Shown here piece by piece: positions 35,888-47,746 of a stretch of DNA of 64,000 nucleotides. This stretch comes from Argentina anserina. Lineage: Eukaryota > Streptophyta > Magnoliopsida > Rosales > Rosaceae. A program made the position numbers and the translations under genes. The stretch spans positions 14,397,001 through 14,461,000 of the forward strand of contig NC_065875.1 in assembly GCF_933775445.1 (NCBI RefSeq), read 5' to 3'. The notes beneath the pieces are model-generated. The model did not search any database. It saw only the letters and a program-made list of their open reading frames with translations, and was not told the origin of the DNA. The first letter of the stretch is position 1; each line of letters begins with the position of its first letter.

Positions 35888-37390
35888 CCTGGTATAAGGT
35901 TGGAAAGTAGAAGTTTTCATACACAGTATATTTTGACAATCAAAAATCAAGTTTCCAAGAGCCAAATAAAATTAAAGAGATTGCTGTATATCAAAATAGG
36001 ATTTGGTTCCCTGATAAATGCTTGTAATCTGACAACTATATAAGTCAATTGATCTAATACAAACCTGGTATTCAAAAGGAGATAGAGTCGCTTTTAAGTT
36101 CTACACTTTTTATATAGTAAGTCAGATATCTAGAATTATTGAAAACCAAAAGACCTCATTTGATAACATCATAACAAGCAATGTACGACTTCCCTTCGAA
36201 GATGACTAACTTCTCCCACCATAAAGTACACTAGACCATAACCAAACTTTGCCCCTACAAGGTCAGTCATAGCCATACAAGTAAATGTAGTACTCCTACT
36301 ACCACTGCATCTTGGTCCAATTTAGTAGTCAACCTACCAAAATCTAACTACCAATTTACCTTTTATTATCATCCAAATAGCTGATCACCATAGGAACTTC
36401 CAATTATCTTAAATGTTGCAAACCGAGACTTTATTTGGATTTGAGTATTCTGCCTTAACTAGAATTATTTTTGATTCAGAAACAAGTACATAGCTCATAA
36501 TTCAGGCAAGTCCCAACTAAAAGTGTACAAGAACAAATTACACATGGCAGACGATTACACACCCAATACTAATCAGAAGCTATGAAAACCAGACCACGGC
36601 TTTTATCTGAAACCCCCGTAGACCATACCAACCTACACTATCTTAGACATTGCACAACCGAGACCAGTTCAAATCGAGTAATCTGGCTTAACAAGAAAAG
36701 TGAACAACCATTATCTTCTGCAAACATACAAGTTATCTGCACCTTGTGAGTTATACAACACAAGCACGAAAAGCACTTAGCAGACCTTTTCACACAAGAT
36801 TACTCAACAATTCATACCCCGAACCTCGCTAAAACCTACCCACAAGTTCTCAATTTTCTTCCAATCCTTAAAAAAACATTCAAAAAGCAAAGTAACACCA
36901 ACCATAGAGAAAACACTCTTGTCTCTGATTTCCTTCATATAAACAAACTGCTTATACATGGCCACATACTATTACTACACCGACCAATCTATACACATGA
37001 GTTAGTTCACCACCCACTTAATCTAGCTCCAGGGTTTCTAAACCCCTAACAAACATAATCAAGAAAAATCTCCACACAGAAAGCATTAAAATTCAAAAGC
37101 AATAACCCTTACAAAACTAAAACTCAAGCAGAAAAGTAAAGAAAGCCGGTACCTTTGGTCTCTCTGCCTCTTCTCAGATTCTGCCTCAACCACCTGAAAA
37201 GCAGCAGCCTATAAAGAAGCAAATTCCAGTTAATCACAAGAGTATTTGAAGCTGGGCTTCAATGGAAAAGAGTAAAGCTGCAAAAACCAAGATATTTGAG
37301 AAAGCAGAGAAAAAAAGGACGAACCTTTACGAATTGGGTTTGTGAGAAATTGGGAAATGTGAGAGAAGAGTGGAGTTGGGTTGGGGGGAT
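35888..37390 (-). promoter_or_regulatory. NF-YC 5' UTR with a ~1.26-kb intron
   Basis: The acceptor at 35889-35890 (minus-strand CCAG) directly precedes the start codon. A fitting donor is AAAG|GTACC at 37153/37152, giving an intron of 1264 bases. The upstream leader exon would extend to about 37390, which is a pyrimidine-rich leader-like region on the minus strand. The intron itself carries no coding frame. Transcription start and exact donor are inferred. Confidence 0.55.
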
Positions 37391-38340
37391 CGAAGGTGGT
37401 GGGGGTCTCAACTCTCATCCCTTCTAGTTCCCACTATAAAAAAGCGCCAGTTTTGGTTCCTCGTCCCAACTATAGCTTTTGGTTTGACTTTTCCTGTCTG
37501 ACGATTTTGTCCCTCTTCCTATGTTTTTGGTGGAATTATTTAAGTGGGAGATATATCTGTGCTGGATCAGTGACTCACCTGTCTATTTTATTGTTTTTCC
37601 TTTTTAGTCGGTACCCAATTTCACTCCTTTTTTTTTAATTAATGGGATAATATCTAGAAATTTAATTTAGTTTGAGAAAGGATTTAGGGTGTTGATATGC
37701 TTGAATAGCATATGGCACTTTTGAGTGAGAACCGATTTGTAAAATGCTGATGAAAGTATGTACAATTGATTAGTTTTGGTATCCAAGGTACAATTGATTT
37801 TTTTTTTGTCAAAATTGTCTTATTCGTACGAAACGAAGTGGATGTGTTAGATGGTGCTAATAGCGTGGGTTAACTTCGTGTTAGATGATGTACTAGATTT
37901 CTTAAATGACTTCACATGTATAACATATCTTTTGAAATAGGCAACCGACACTTTGGTGAATTATGGTACACTTCTTCTATCATGGTATTATGAAACAATC
38001 CTCCATCATTTATCTTATCGCATTGAGATAGTGACTAATTGGGTATCCTTCATTTTCCACTTCGATAGCTTGCCTATTTTTTTGTTAGCTTTTGCATGGA
38101 GGTTTGGTTTGGTCACATCATAAGTTTCTATTATCGTTTAATAAATTGCTAAGATCTTACATTAATGTCTTATGCAGAAAACTAAAGGATTATGGAGAAA
38201 ATTAAGAAATAATGAACGTACGAAAGAAATTTGCCTCAATCCTAGTTAGTATAGGAACGCAGTTCAACTATTCTAGTAACCGCTCGATGCAACCCGATCA
38301 TCAACTGAGGTGGCATGCCAAAAGTCGATACAAGAATTCA
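37391..38340. other. intergenic, NF-YC promoter region
   Basis: AT-rich sequence upstream of the NF-YC leader with no supported gene. Several T-homopolymers are present; no transposon ends were found. Confidence 0.45.
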
Positions 38341-38349
38341 AAGGGTAGG

Positions 38350-40130
38350 AAATGAACAAGAGCATTGACATGAGATACTTATGTTTGGGGCAAGAAACTT
38401 TGTCATTGTGGCGTTTGATATGAGAACTTTGTGCGACGTTCTTAACATGTTTTTTATCTCTATTTGTACTTTACTTAGCCCTTATTATTGTAGTGTTGAG
38501 TCATTGAGTCGAGTTAGAAGACTTTGGTGGCGTTGGTTGCCTTTTGGTGCTAAAACGGGTGTAAAATGCAGAAATTATCGAGAGTACTACATAGTGGTAT
38601 TCCTTGTCGAACTAGGAAACCTAGTTGGGTTAGGATTTTTATTATTCGACATTTCTGTGACATTTGCGATTTATATTTATTATTTTCTTTCCTTATTTTC
38701 AGAATTAAATGTGAGATGATGACTTGGAAATTATGGAAAGAAAGAGGAGAATAAGGAAACAAAAGGAGAAAAAGGAAAGAAGTAATTTTGTTTCTGAATG
38801 AGATGAAAATGAAAAAGTATGCAGCCTCAAATGAGGGAAGGTTCATCCGGCCATTAAAAGGAAAGAAAAAGAAAAGAATAAACAAAAGAAGAAAAAGGAA
38901 TGAGAGAACTAAGAGATAATTCTGAAGAATGCATGTGGGCTAGAAGAAGGGAGAATGCATGTGACCAACAAAGATGATCATCATTCAATCAGGAAGGAAA
39001 GAAAAGAAGAAAAATGAAATAGAGAATCAGCACATGACCATGTAGCCCCTCTCACCTATTCCTCTATAAATAGCATGTCATTCCTACACAAATAGCATCT
39101 CCATTATCTCACAAACAAAGCCGAATTGCTGCCTAAATACATCCAGAAAATTCAAGCCAAAAACATTCATCCATCATCACCAAGCCGTGCTCATCTTCCT
39201 CCTCCACCAATTCGAATTCATCCTTGCTTCATCCTAGAAGGTTTCTAATGTGTGATTCATCCATGGCTTGTAATCTTTCTTTTTATTTTCTGAAATTTTC
39301 GAATTCATTGTATGATTACTTGTATGTTATTTTCGGTTTTATATATGAAGAGCATAAATTCAGACTTATTTGGTTTTATGTTTTGATTGTATAAACTCAT
39401 GAGATTTGTATGTATGCCGTGTATAATGAATTAGGGCAGTAGGTTTTCGAAATTGATTTAGGTTTTATTTCAATTTATTCCTTGAATTCGTACATCTAAA
39501 TCAATGTTTGAGGAAGCCAAGGCCATGGTTCTCCTAAGGTTGCGATTTAATTCACTAAAGTGTTCTTTGATTGAATATGCGCTTCGTGTTTCAATTATTG
39601 ATATTTGTTTAAGGTTGTGATAGTTCTAGGAATTTGCATGTTTAATCAAGATGAGTGACGCCATGCTTGCTTACATGTTTACAATTCGACTTATTGTGCT
39701 TATGTGCTACTTTGTTGTTTAACTAGTACGCTTCGTTATGTTGAACTTTTTCTAGCATATGTTTAGGATTGAACGCTTCGTTGATTCTAAATAATTAAGA
39801 AATCTTAATGATTAGATGAACCGCTTCGGACTCTAATTAGAATTGAAATTGAAATTGACTTAACAAGAATCGAAAATACGTGCTGCCTATATGTTGTTCT
39901 ATACGTGTCATACATGTTTCATGAATATAATTCGTGTTTTGGGTATTTGATGAGTGGTTGATCAATTGTATATAAGTAATTTAAGATTTATTTTAAGTTG
40001 TAGTTTTAGAATCCAAATCAAATCCCCTATTAACATGATAAGTTTTGAGACCCTTTTGATTTCCTGGACTGAACGATCCCTGCTTATTTTATACTAACGA
40101 AATGTTTTACAGAATTTATTATAGACGTTC
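38350..40130 (+). repeat. possible degraded LTR or retrotransposon-derived sequence
   Basis: A promoter-like CTATAAATAG box near 39063-39072 is followed by a long AT-rich leader. Toward the right end comes a GAACGATCCCTGCTTATTTT stretch of a kind I associate with plant retrotransposon LTR ends. There is no protein domain, no second copy in the window and no convincing target duplication, so limits are approximate. A solo LTR is the most likely reading; an unrecognised non-coding transcript is the alternative. Confidence 0.3.
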
Positions 40131-40981
40131 TAACCAACGATCTATCAGCGTTGTGTAGCTTAAACTCATGATCGCCTCCATAGTCACCGGGACTCAGCTT
40201 CACGATTGTTAATGAGAACACAAACTTCAAAAACTAGGAGCATCGATAGCAAGTGCAGTGTTAGCAGTGCGATAGTTATGTAGAATTGTAGGACCTAGGA
40301 AGGAAACTATGAGGGATTGCATTTCGTGTTTTTTAATTGAAAGAGTGATATCCTGTTAAACTCGACTACTGATGGTAAAGATCGACATAATTCTTATGCA
40401 TAACTAGAGATCAAAGGAAATTTTCTGTATGTAGTTGGGAGATAGTTGTGATCGTTGTGCGTGCTATAACCCCATAGAGCACAAGCGAGTTGAAATCCGA
40501 CGGGTTAATTGGGTGGGTTTAAATGATCGATCTCTTTCAATGTAACCATAACAAAGTACGACTCACAGTTGATTGGGATTGGTTCAAGTCATCGACTCGT
40601 AAACATCAATTTTGATTCAGAGTGAGAGAAATTTGTGTATAAACTCCTATATAACTGCGTTGCGAAATGCCGTAAACCATTAAAAGGGACTGATGGTGGA
40701 ATTCATCACTGACTTCAAGCCTCGATACAAACTTTATTAAACATTAAACGTAGCTGTACATTGGTAGAAGCTAGAACACATAAGACCAACTAAGGTAAAA
40801 GAAGAAAAACAAAGCTCTCTCCCAAATTACTCGCTCCCTATCAACAAGTTACCAATAATTCCAGGTATTTACATGGCCTCTGATGCATCATTCAACACCA
40901 TATAAACCTCAACCTCTCGCCCTGAAATGGATAGTAGTAGATTTTGATGAAGACGCACTTTCTCAATATCACGAACGTCTT

Positions 40982-43368
40982 CTACTTTGTGGCTGCAAGA
41001 ACTGCTGGCCCTTCAACCTGAAATTTTCACCCCACACCAAGTTGAGAAATCTTGTTGAAATTATAAATCAACATCATTAAAGTTGGTGTGAAATGTCACC
41101 ATCTAGTATGCTATTATTGCTTCTTTAATAAACTAAAGCATGAATGGAAGAGACAGGAGGGAGCTAGACAGATGCATTCAAAAATGTCTCCCCATCCTTA
41201 TCTTCCAAGTCATCTGCCCTCAATTTCGCTGAGCGCGACAGTGACTCTGAGAGCTATATTCATTGCCCCAATCAACATCTAAAGCTAAACACTATTTCTC
41301 AGCACAAAGCAACCTCTGTTTCTAATTCAAGACATTAATAAGTAATGATAAGAGACAAATATGCTAGAACACTATGATTCTGAGGAACCATAATCAGGAA
41401 TTGATTGATTTGATTCTATAGCTACATGCTATTAAATTTAGAGTCACTTGAATTACCTTAAATGTTGCACCCCAGATTTCTTCATCAGTAGCAGGTACAG
41501 CAGTGATCACATTTTTAGGATTCTCATAGCTTCTGAGTCCTCCAACAGTTGTGGAGTAGAAACAACCTGTACAAATCAGAGACACAATTTTTAACAGAGT
41601 AGATTTTTTCATGTATATCTCATACATCATCATCATGTTATGATATTTCATAAACTGTGGTCCAAAAAGGTAGAGAATCAGGTACCATTAGATATTTAGA
41701 TCCAAGAACTTTCCAGTAATGAATTACGGGTAGATCATAAATAGTATACCCACCTTGAGGGAATGAAGCAAGTGACTTGCCACACGCACCCTTAAGCAAG
41801 TCTGCATCATCAGCAAAGGCCACATACCCATCAGCAGTGATTCCCCAAGAGAGAGGCACCTTGCCAAATTGGTCCTGTTGCATGCACACCAGACCCCATT
41901 GTTATTAGAGGTCAATTATCATTAAGCTCTACCACCATTTCTTTGAGGATCAATGACTTACAGAAGCAACAAACACGGTGGAGGTGGACTTGTCATATAC
42001 AATGAAAGCAAAATTTCCGCGGAGATGGCCAACCACATGGTTGGGTGGGTAAGGCGCCCGGTCGCGAAGCGCCTTGTAAGCCTCAATGACCAAAAGCACT
42101 TCATTTGCAGACTTGGCTAGGCCATATTGCTGCTTCAGGCTTCCCAAGTTCTCAAGTGCTCCCTCAAACAAGCAGAATATATCATCCTTAACAGCAAATG
42201 ACCTACAAGTTCACCGCACCACTCTAAGTTACATAATTTTATAGCAATCAGATAGACGCATAATTGTATACACCGCGTTTATAAAAATCAAGTGAGCTCT
42301 ACCCAGTCACTATGACTCGATTATTTTTGTGTTCACACCACAATTATCGAAATTAAAATACAATTGGGAAGCTACCAGCTAGATTTGATTGGTCCAAAAT
42401 ACACGTTACAAGATTATATTTTCGAATAAATGCATAAACAAAATATTCGATATAGTTCCAAAAAAAATACACCACAGAATAATTGAATAGCATCACCATC
42501 ATCCACTATATCCATCCAAGCACATGTAGGCCCCACCTAGGTCATTCTCATCGTCTCCCAATATTTCTGGGAGGAGCACTATGAGAATGATAGAGACATC
42601 CACCAAATCGGGTCGAGTCTCCAGAGTGTTCATCCAAATTAAGAAATTCAATTTCTAATTTTATGGAAAATCATTTATTTTACAACTATCTATCTCAAAA
42701 ATTGAAAGGGAAAAACACAGGGAACAGAAATCCACAATAAAAATAAGGAAACGACAAAGACACCAATAATGAGGGTCATATGCCACGTGGCGCAATCATG
42801 TTGAGTGTGGTCCATTCGAGGACAATCAAGTCAACAAGATAAGCGTCACGTGGCGGTCATGCGGAGATCATCATCATCAGATCAACGATTAGCATGATTT
42901 GATTGTGAGAAATATCATGATTGATGAATTATTCCCTAACCATTTTCACGCCGGTTCATATTTCAATCTCCAAACACACGACACGAGTCATAAGCAAGCA
43001 AGAACAAAATTCACTCCAACAAATATATATATATATATATAGGAAGATCTGATAAATCTTGCACTTGGTTAAATGGATTCCTGCTCTTAATTAGTTTGAT
43101 AACAAAACTAGAAATTAAAATCTAGCAAGCAAGCTAGGAAGCTCAAAACAGATAGTATTTCATACCTGGGTTGCATGACGGACTCGTTGTCGTGGCTGTA
43201 GGCCAGCTGGACGTGGTCGCCGACCTGTATGGACACGGCCGAGGCATTGCTGCGGACGAAGCGGTTGATGAGCGCATCCGCCGTGATCTTCGGCGACGGG
43301 GTGCGGCTACCGGCGGCCACAAGCTCGTCCGGCGGGGACACTACGGCGCTGCTGAACACTCCCAACAT
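40982..43368 (-). CDS. aluminium-induced protein with YGL and LRDR motifs (DUF3700)
   Basis: This plant-specific protein is related to stem-specific TSJT1 and has a class-II glutamine-amidotransferase-like (Ntn) fold. Its biochemical role is not established; relatives respond to aluminium, auxin, sugar starvation or stress. Exons on the minus strand are 43368-43166, 42202-41962, 41874-41754, 41566-41457 and 41017-40982, in phase, giving 236 residues. The name-giving motifs are visible: YGL (about 94-96) and LRDR (about 113-116), with FAFIVYDKSTSTVFVASD, the PLSWGITADGYVAFADDADL stretch and EEIWGATFKVEGP at the end. The start MLGVFSSAVVSPP is the family's usual one. The long first intron (42203-43165) carries two G-box cores. 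Confidence 0.95.
42783..42852. promoter_or_regulatory. paired G-box/ABRE-like cores in intron 1 of the DUF3700 gene
   Basis: Two CACGTG cores occur 63 bases apart, in CCACGTGGCG (core 42784-42789) and TCACGTGGCG (core 42847-42852). Both extend to ACGTGGC, the consensus of ABA-responsive elements bound by bZIP factors. They lie in the first intron, about 520-580 bases downstream of the ATG. Function is inferred from motif only. Confidence 0.5.
43022..43041. repeat. (AT)n microsatellite in DUF3700 intron 1
   Basis: About 20 alternating A and T within the first intron, near its 5' splice site. Confidence 0.85.
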
Positions 43369-43499
43369 GACTAACTGAGGATGAAAACGATAATCGGAAA
43401 ATGCTTTCTCTGTACTTTCGATGAGAGATCGAGGAGGAGCTAGAGCTGGAACAAGTGATGGGATCATTTGCAAGGGTGGGGGAGGATGACATTTATAGG

Positions 43500-45143
43500 G
43501 AAGGGAGCGGGGGCATTTCCGTCTTTCTCTACCCGTGTGGGTTTCATTTTTTAACTATTTAAATATGCATTTGTTTGATTTAGAGCGAAGCAGTCCAAGG
43601 CATGTGGTGCGTGGGGCCCGCTTGAGGTGGCGATGATTCCTGAGGTGAAGGTGGGGCCCGGTGGAGGTGGTATGATTACATGCCAGGCCAAACTGAAGGA
43701 CTTGAGGGCGGATTGAGTGAGAAGAGGGGATTTTGTTATCGGCTGCGGGAGGGTGCGGGGACTCACCAGTGCCTTCGTCATTTTTGAGCTAATAGTGTCG
43801 TGCCACGTTAGGGAAGATTGCTCGTCGGAGAAATTTGGTTTCCGTCAGGTGTTACTGGAGTTTTACCCCTTTTATCAGCTTTCGGTGATTTTATTGCAGA
43901 ATTGTAGGAAGTCTTTACTTCGGACTTCGGAGACGAGTTCATCACTTTCTTTTGGCTTCATGGAAGACAATAGTATTTTCTAAATATTGGCTCATTCTAG
44001 TTTTATCAATGAATCTACTAATAACTGATTGTTAAAGTACGACTTTAAAGTTGAATGATTTAGAATTGTTTGACTGCGGTGCGAGATGAAGTTATACCAC
44101 AAAATTAGTTACCAGTAATTATGTTACATGTTACTATGGTTATGTGTAACTAGTACATATTACAAAATTAGCAAATTATGATAATAATCATGATTCTTTT
44201 TAAATTAAGTTTACATACTATCAGTATCTTGCTCATTCTAAAAAAAAAAAAAATCAGTATCCTGCTAACTTTGCAATGTTTATTATAAGCAACCCTCAAC
44301 ACTAGAATTAGACCACAATGGGTATCAATGTTTTGCAACTATGAAGCTAGCTAGACAGTAGGTTTCATCACAATTAGAAAATAGATATCGCACGCTACAA
44401 GAAATATTTGGTAAGCAACAACTACAAAGTTGGTAAATATCATGTCCTACTTTTATGAAGATGAAAGCGTGATCATGCAATTGAAATCTCACTTAAGTTT
44501 TCCTATAACACGCATGTGTAGAGTTACTTAATTGCACCAGTCAAGCTTAATCGGATGACATTACATAAAGGAGCAAAAAATTCTAAAATACCATTGTTTT
44601 CTCACCAATATAATTAAGTTAGTCAATCATCTCCAATCCGAATTAGTAGCTACTTCGCAACCCGAACCAGATTGTTGGAATCGTACGTGTGTGAGCTATA
44701 TTATATATATTATAGTCGATTAAAGGCACATATAGGAACTATTTATTTATAAGTTAATTGGTACCACTTGTGCAAATGTGATAAGATTTTAACTACATCT
44801 GCAAACAAATTTACTTACTCAAACACACTAATGCTTGATGAATACTAGCTAATACGGCCAACATAGCATATGGAATCGTATTAACAAAAAAAAAAACATA
44901 TGGAATAGTAGTAGACTGATGATTGGAGGCCAAGCTAATCTCCCTATATATACTTGTTACTTGATTAGATGTTATTTGTTCACGATATCAAGTTACCAAC
45001 CAACAATTAATTCAGATTCACACTTTGGTAAAGAACTTTGCATTCCAAATCTTTGTAAATGATTTATTAATTTCCAACAAGTTATTCTCCAATCTTCCAT
45101 TTCTTAATCTTAATAAAGATGTGTCTAAGCGGATTCGTCTATG
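43500..45143. other. intergenic, no gene recognised
   Basis: The left part is the promoter side of the DUF3700 gene. The remainder is AT-rich with no supported coding frame or repeat. Confidence 0.45.
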
Positions 45144-45267
45144 GTGCAGCGCTGCATACCATACATACCGAATCGGACGGTAGATAGAGGGTATCTTAAA
45201 ATATATGTGAGGCCCGTGTGGTGTATGAATGGTGGATTAGAGGTATGTATGGTATGCAGCGCTGCAC
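45144..45267. mobile_element. 124-bp inverted-repeat element (MITE-like hairpin)
   Basis: A perfect 26-bp inverted repeat (45144-45169 and 45242-45267) bounds about 72 bases of unique sequence. Each arm contains the self-complementary decamer GCAGCGCTGC followed by ATACCATACATACC. The left arm is preceded by TATG and the right arm followed by TA, which may hint at a TA target, but no clear duplication is visible. The family is unknown. Confidence 0.65.
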
Positions 45268-45766
45268 TAAAGAATTTCCCTGTCCAAACTTCTATTTTCC
45301 AAAACCATGGGTGGACCGTGGTACACTAGGCTAATTCTGTTGGCAAAAGTTCCACGTGTAGGAGGTAAATATAACTAATATTAAACGAATTATGATTTGC
45401 CAAAAAAAAAAACGAATTATGAGCTGCTTGCATGTGTGCAGGATTAAGGATATGAATGTAGTACTAAATGATCCCAAATTAGATTATAAAGAAATTTGGT
45501 TTTCATGAAAAGGCTAGGAATTTGGTTTAATTAAGTGGGCAAAATCAAATTAGGTCGAATCATATATGTCGGACATCTTTTATTTCAATTGGATGGAACA
45601 AGTTTTAGGGAAAAGTATTATTCGTTTTGGGATCTTTATTAAGCCTCAAGTGAACATTGTAATCATCTGATGCATGGTACTATATATTCAAAGTGATCTT
45701 CCTTTCCATTTGCACTACAAGATGTAATAGTTGGGAATATACGTACCCTAAGAGGTCTCACAGTCC

Positions 45767-45815
<49 letters not shown>

Positions 45816-47518
45816 CTGTATAATAAGCACTCACATAGATGATGCGAGCCTATAGTACGTAATTGATTCACATACGTACATTTACCAAAATAATTATCAC
45901 TGCAATATTGCTATGATGGTAGTCCTAGTGCATCTATATCATAAGCTCTCGTAAGGAAACCAAATGAAAAACTTAGAACACACAGGTGCATACATACGAG
46001 GTGATATTTCCTGTTTTTAACGTGAAATCTAGAGTGCTTTTTTTTTATAACGAATGAAATTAAAATCAGGATGGTCATGGGTTAATTAAACATTTTTTCT
46101 TTAGGGTTGTAATCACAGATGAGATCGAAATATTTCTTCTTCAACAAGAAAGAGTGCGTAGATTCATTCTCAGCTAGAAATGAAAACCTAGCAAGCTGCT
46201 AGTTCCCGGAGAGGGGCTCCGAAAGAAGATCGAGGAAGAAGAATATGAAACAAATTAAGTAATTAGGTTTAACGTGTAAATATTCCGTTTTGACAGAGTC
46301 AAATGCTCGTCAGTGTCGGCGCCCGTGGTTTTGATCGATCAAAACATAATATTCCTCAAGCCCACAGATCATTTTTGTCCTATCCATCGACTCCATTACT
46401 AATTTCCACTCTATCACGATACTCCTCTCCCTCAGGAATTTTATAGTTTTAACATTGTCGTCCTTAATTATATATCTCTCATATCTGTAAACCTGCAGGC
46501 TGCAGCAACACCATATATCACCATAATTCGCCAAAGAAAATAAAATAAAAATAGCTTCAGAAGCAAACTACAAATTTGCATGAACAAACTCGCTCGGTTC
46601 TTCTAGGTCTGTCTCATGTATTCTTTAATTTCTTGTCTGCTGACTGCTAAGTTTACGTGGACTCGTCTAGATTAATGAGCTTACTTACATGCGTCATTGA
46701 TTAGCTTGATTATATGAAGAATGATATAATTGCAAAACAAATCAGAGAACTATATAGATGTGCTACGTACCCCAGAATAACTGAGACGTATTTGCAACGC
46801 TGTGCATACAACACATTAATTTCTCATTATATTAAGACAATTCAAAACTTTCATAACTCTGTTATATAGAAGAACAACAAATTAAACTAACGACTAACGT
46901 TGATCGCCCATTAGGCCATTATATACAATTATTTTTTCATTTTTTTCTTCGTAAATGGTACAGTAAGAACCCCAAGAGATGGATGCAAGCTGCGGGACAG
47001 ATAGATATATACATGCATGTGGTCCAAATTTCCAATGTTATTGGATCACATTCTTAGATTCTCAGTTTCGTTAAAACAATTATTACTAGCTAGCTAGCTA
47101 GGGTTAACGATGGTAAAAACATGCGTAACGATCACAACGATCGATCTCTTTCACTTTCAATTCAAACTCTTCTGCTTTGTTTACATTAATCAAACTCTTA
47201 GATGATTAAACCAAGCAATACGTTTTAAGAACCCTTTCCACACTAGCTAATTAAAGATAAGCCACTAGCTAATTAAGGATAAGCCTAAAATTTCACATCC
47301 AATGAGCTTGGGGTTGAGTATATAAAATTATGACAGTACGTTTTGGTATCTTATTTCAATCATATATAATCTTAGCTAGCTAGATTTGCGTAGTAAACCT
47401 GTATATATATAATATACTGATAACGAATATGTTCTAGAACTAGGGGTTTGGACCCTTGCTCTGTTAGCTTATATAAACTTAAATAGTTATTGCTTATACG
47501 TGTCTTGGCCTTAAATCC
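45268..47518. other. intergenic, no gene recognised
   Basis: Apart from the AT microsatellite this region shows no recognisable coding content on either strand. Short open frames around 46300-46530 lack an ATG start and any family signature. Confidence 0.45.
45770..45811. repeat. (AT)n microsatellite, about 42 bp
   Basis: The longest AT dinucleotide run in the window, in intergenic DNA. Confidence 0.9.
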
Positions 47519-47521
47519 TTA

Positions 47522-47743
47522 CACTACAAAAAAACATAAGTAAAAGCCACAAATACAAAAGTCACAAAAGTACGGAGGTGGTCATTATGAAAAGATCTCA
47601 CATTTGTGTCAATTTAATTATTATAATAATTTAATTGTTCACATTTGCATCAAAATTGTGGCATTTTTTTACAACAGTCACATGGGTAACACCCACATAC
47701 TAGCCACATTTAAATGTGTTTATTGCTAACTTTTTTTGTAGTG
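47522..47743. mobile_element. CACTA-type MITE, 222 bp
   Basis: The element begins CACTACAAAAAAA and ends with its exact reverse complement (13 bp). It is flanked on both sides by TTA (47519-47521 and 47744-47746), the 3-bp target duplication typical of CACTA/EnSpm elements. Inside are further subterminal inverted matches around CCACA and CACATTT. No coding capacity. Confidence 0.85.
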
Positions 47744-47746
47744 TTA

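Noticed and set aside
38381..38885. Open frames of 111-112 codons on both strands
   Set aside because: Phe/Leu/Ser-rich chance frames in AT-rich DNA; no homology that I recognise.
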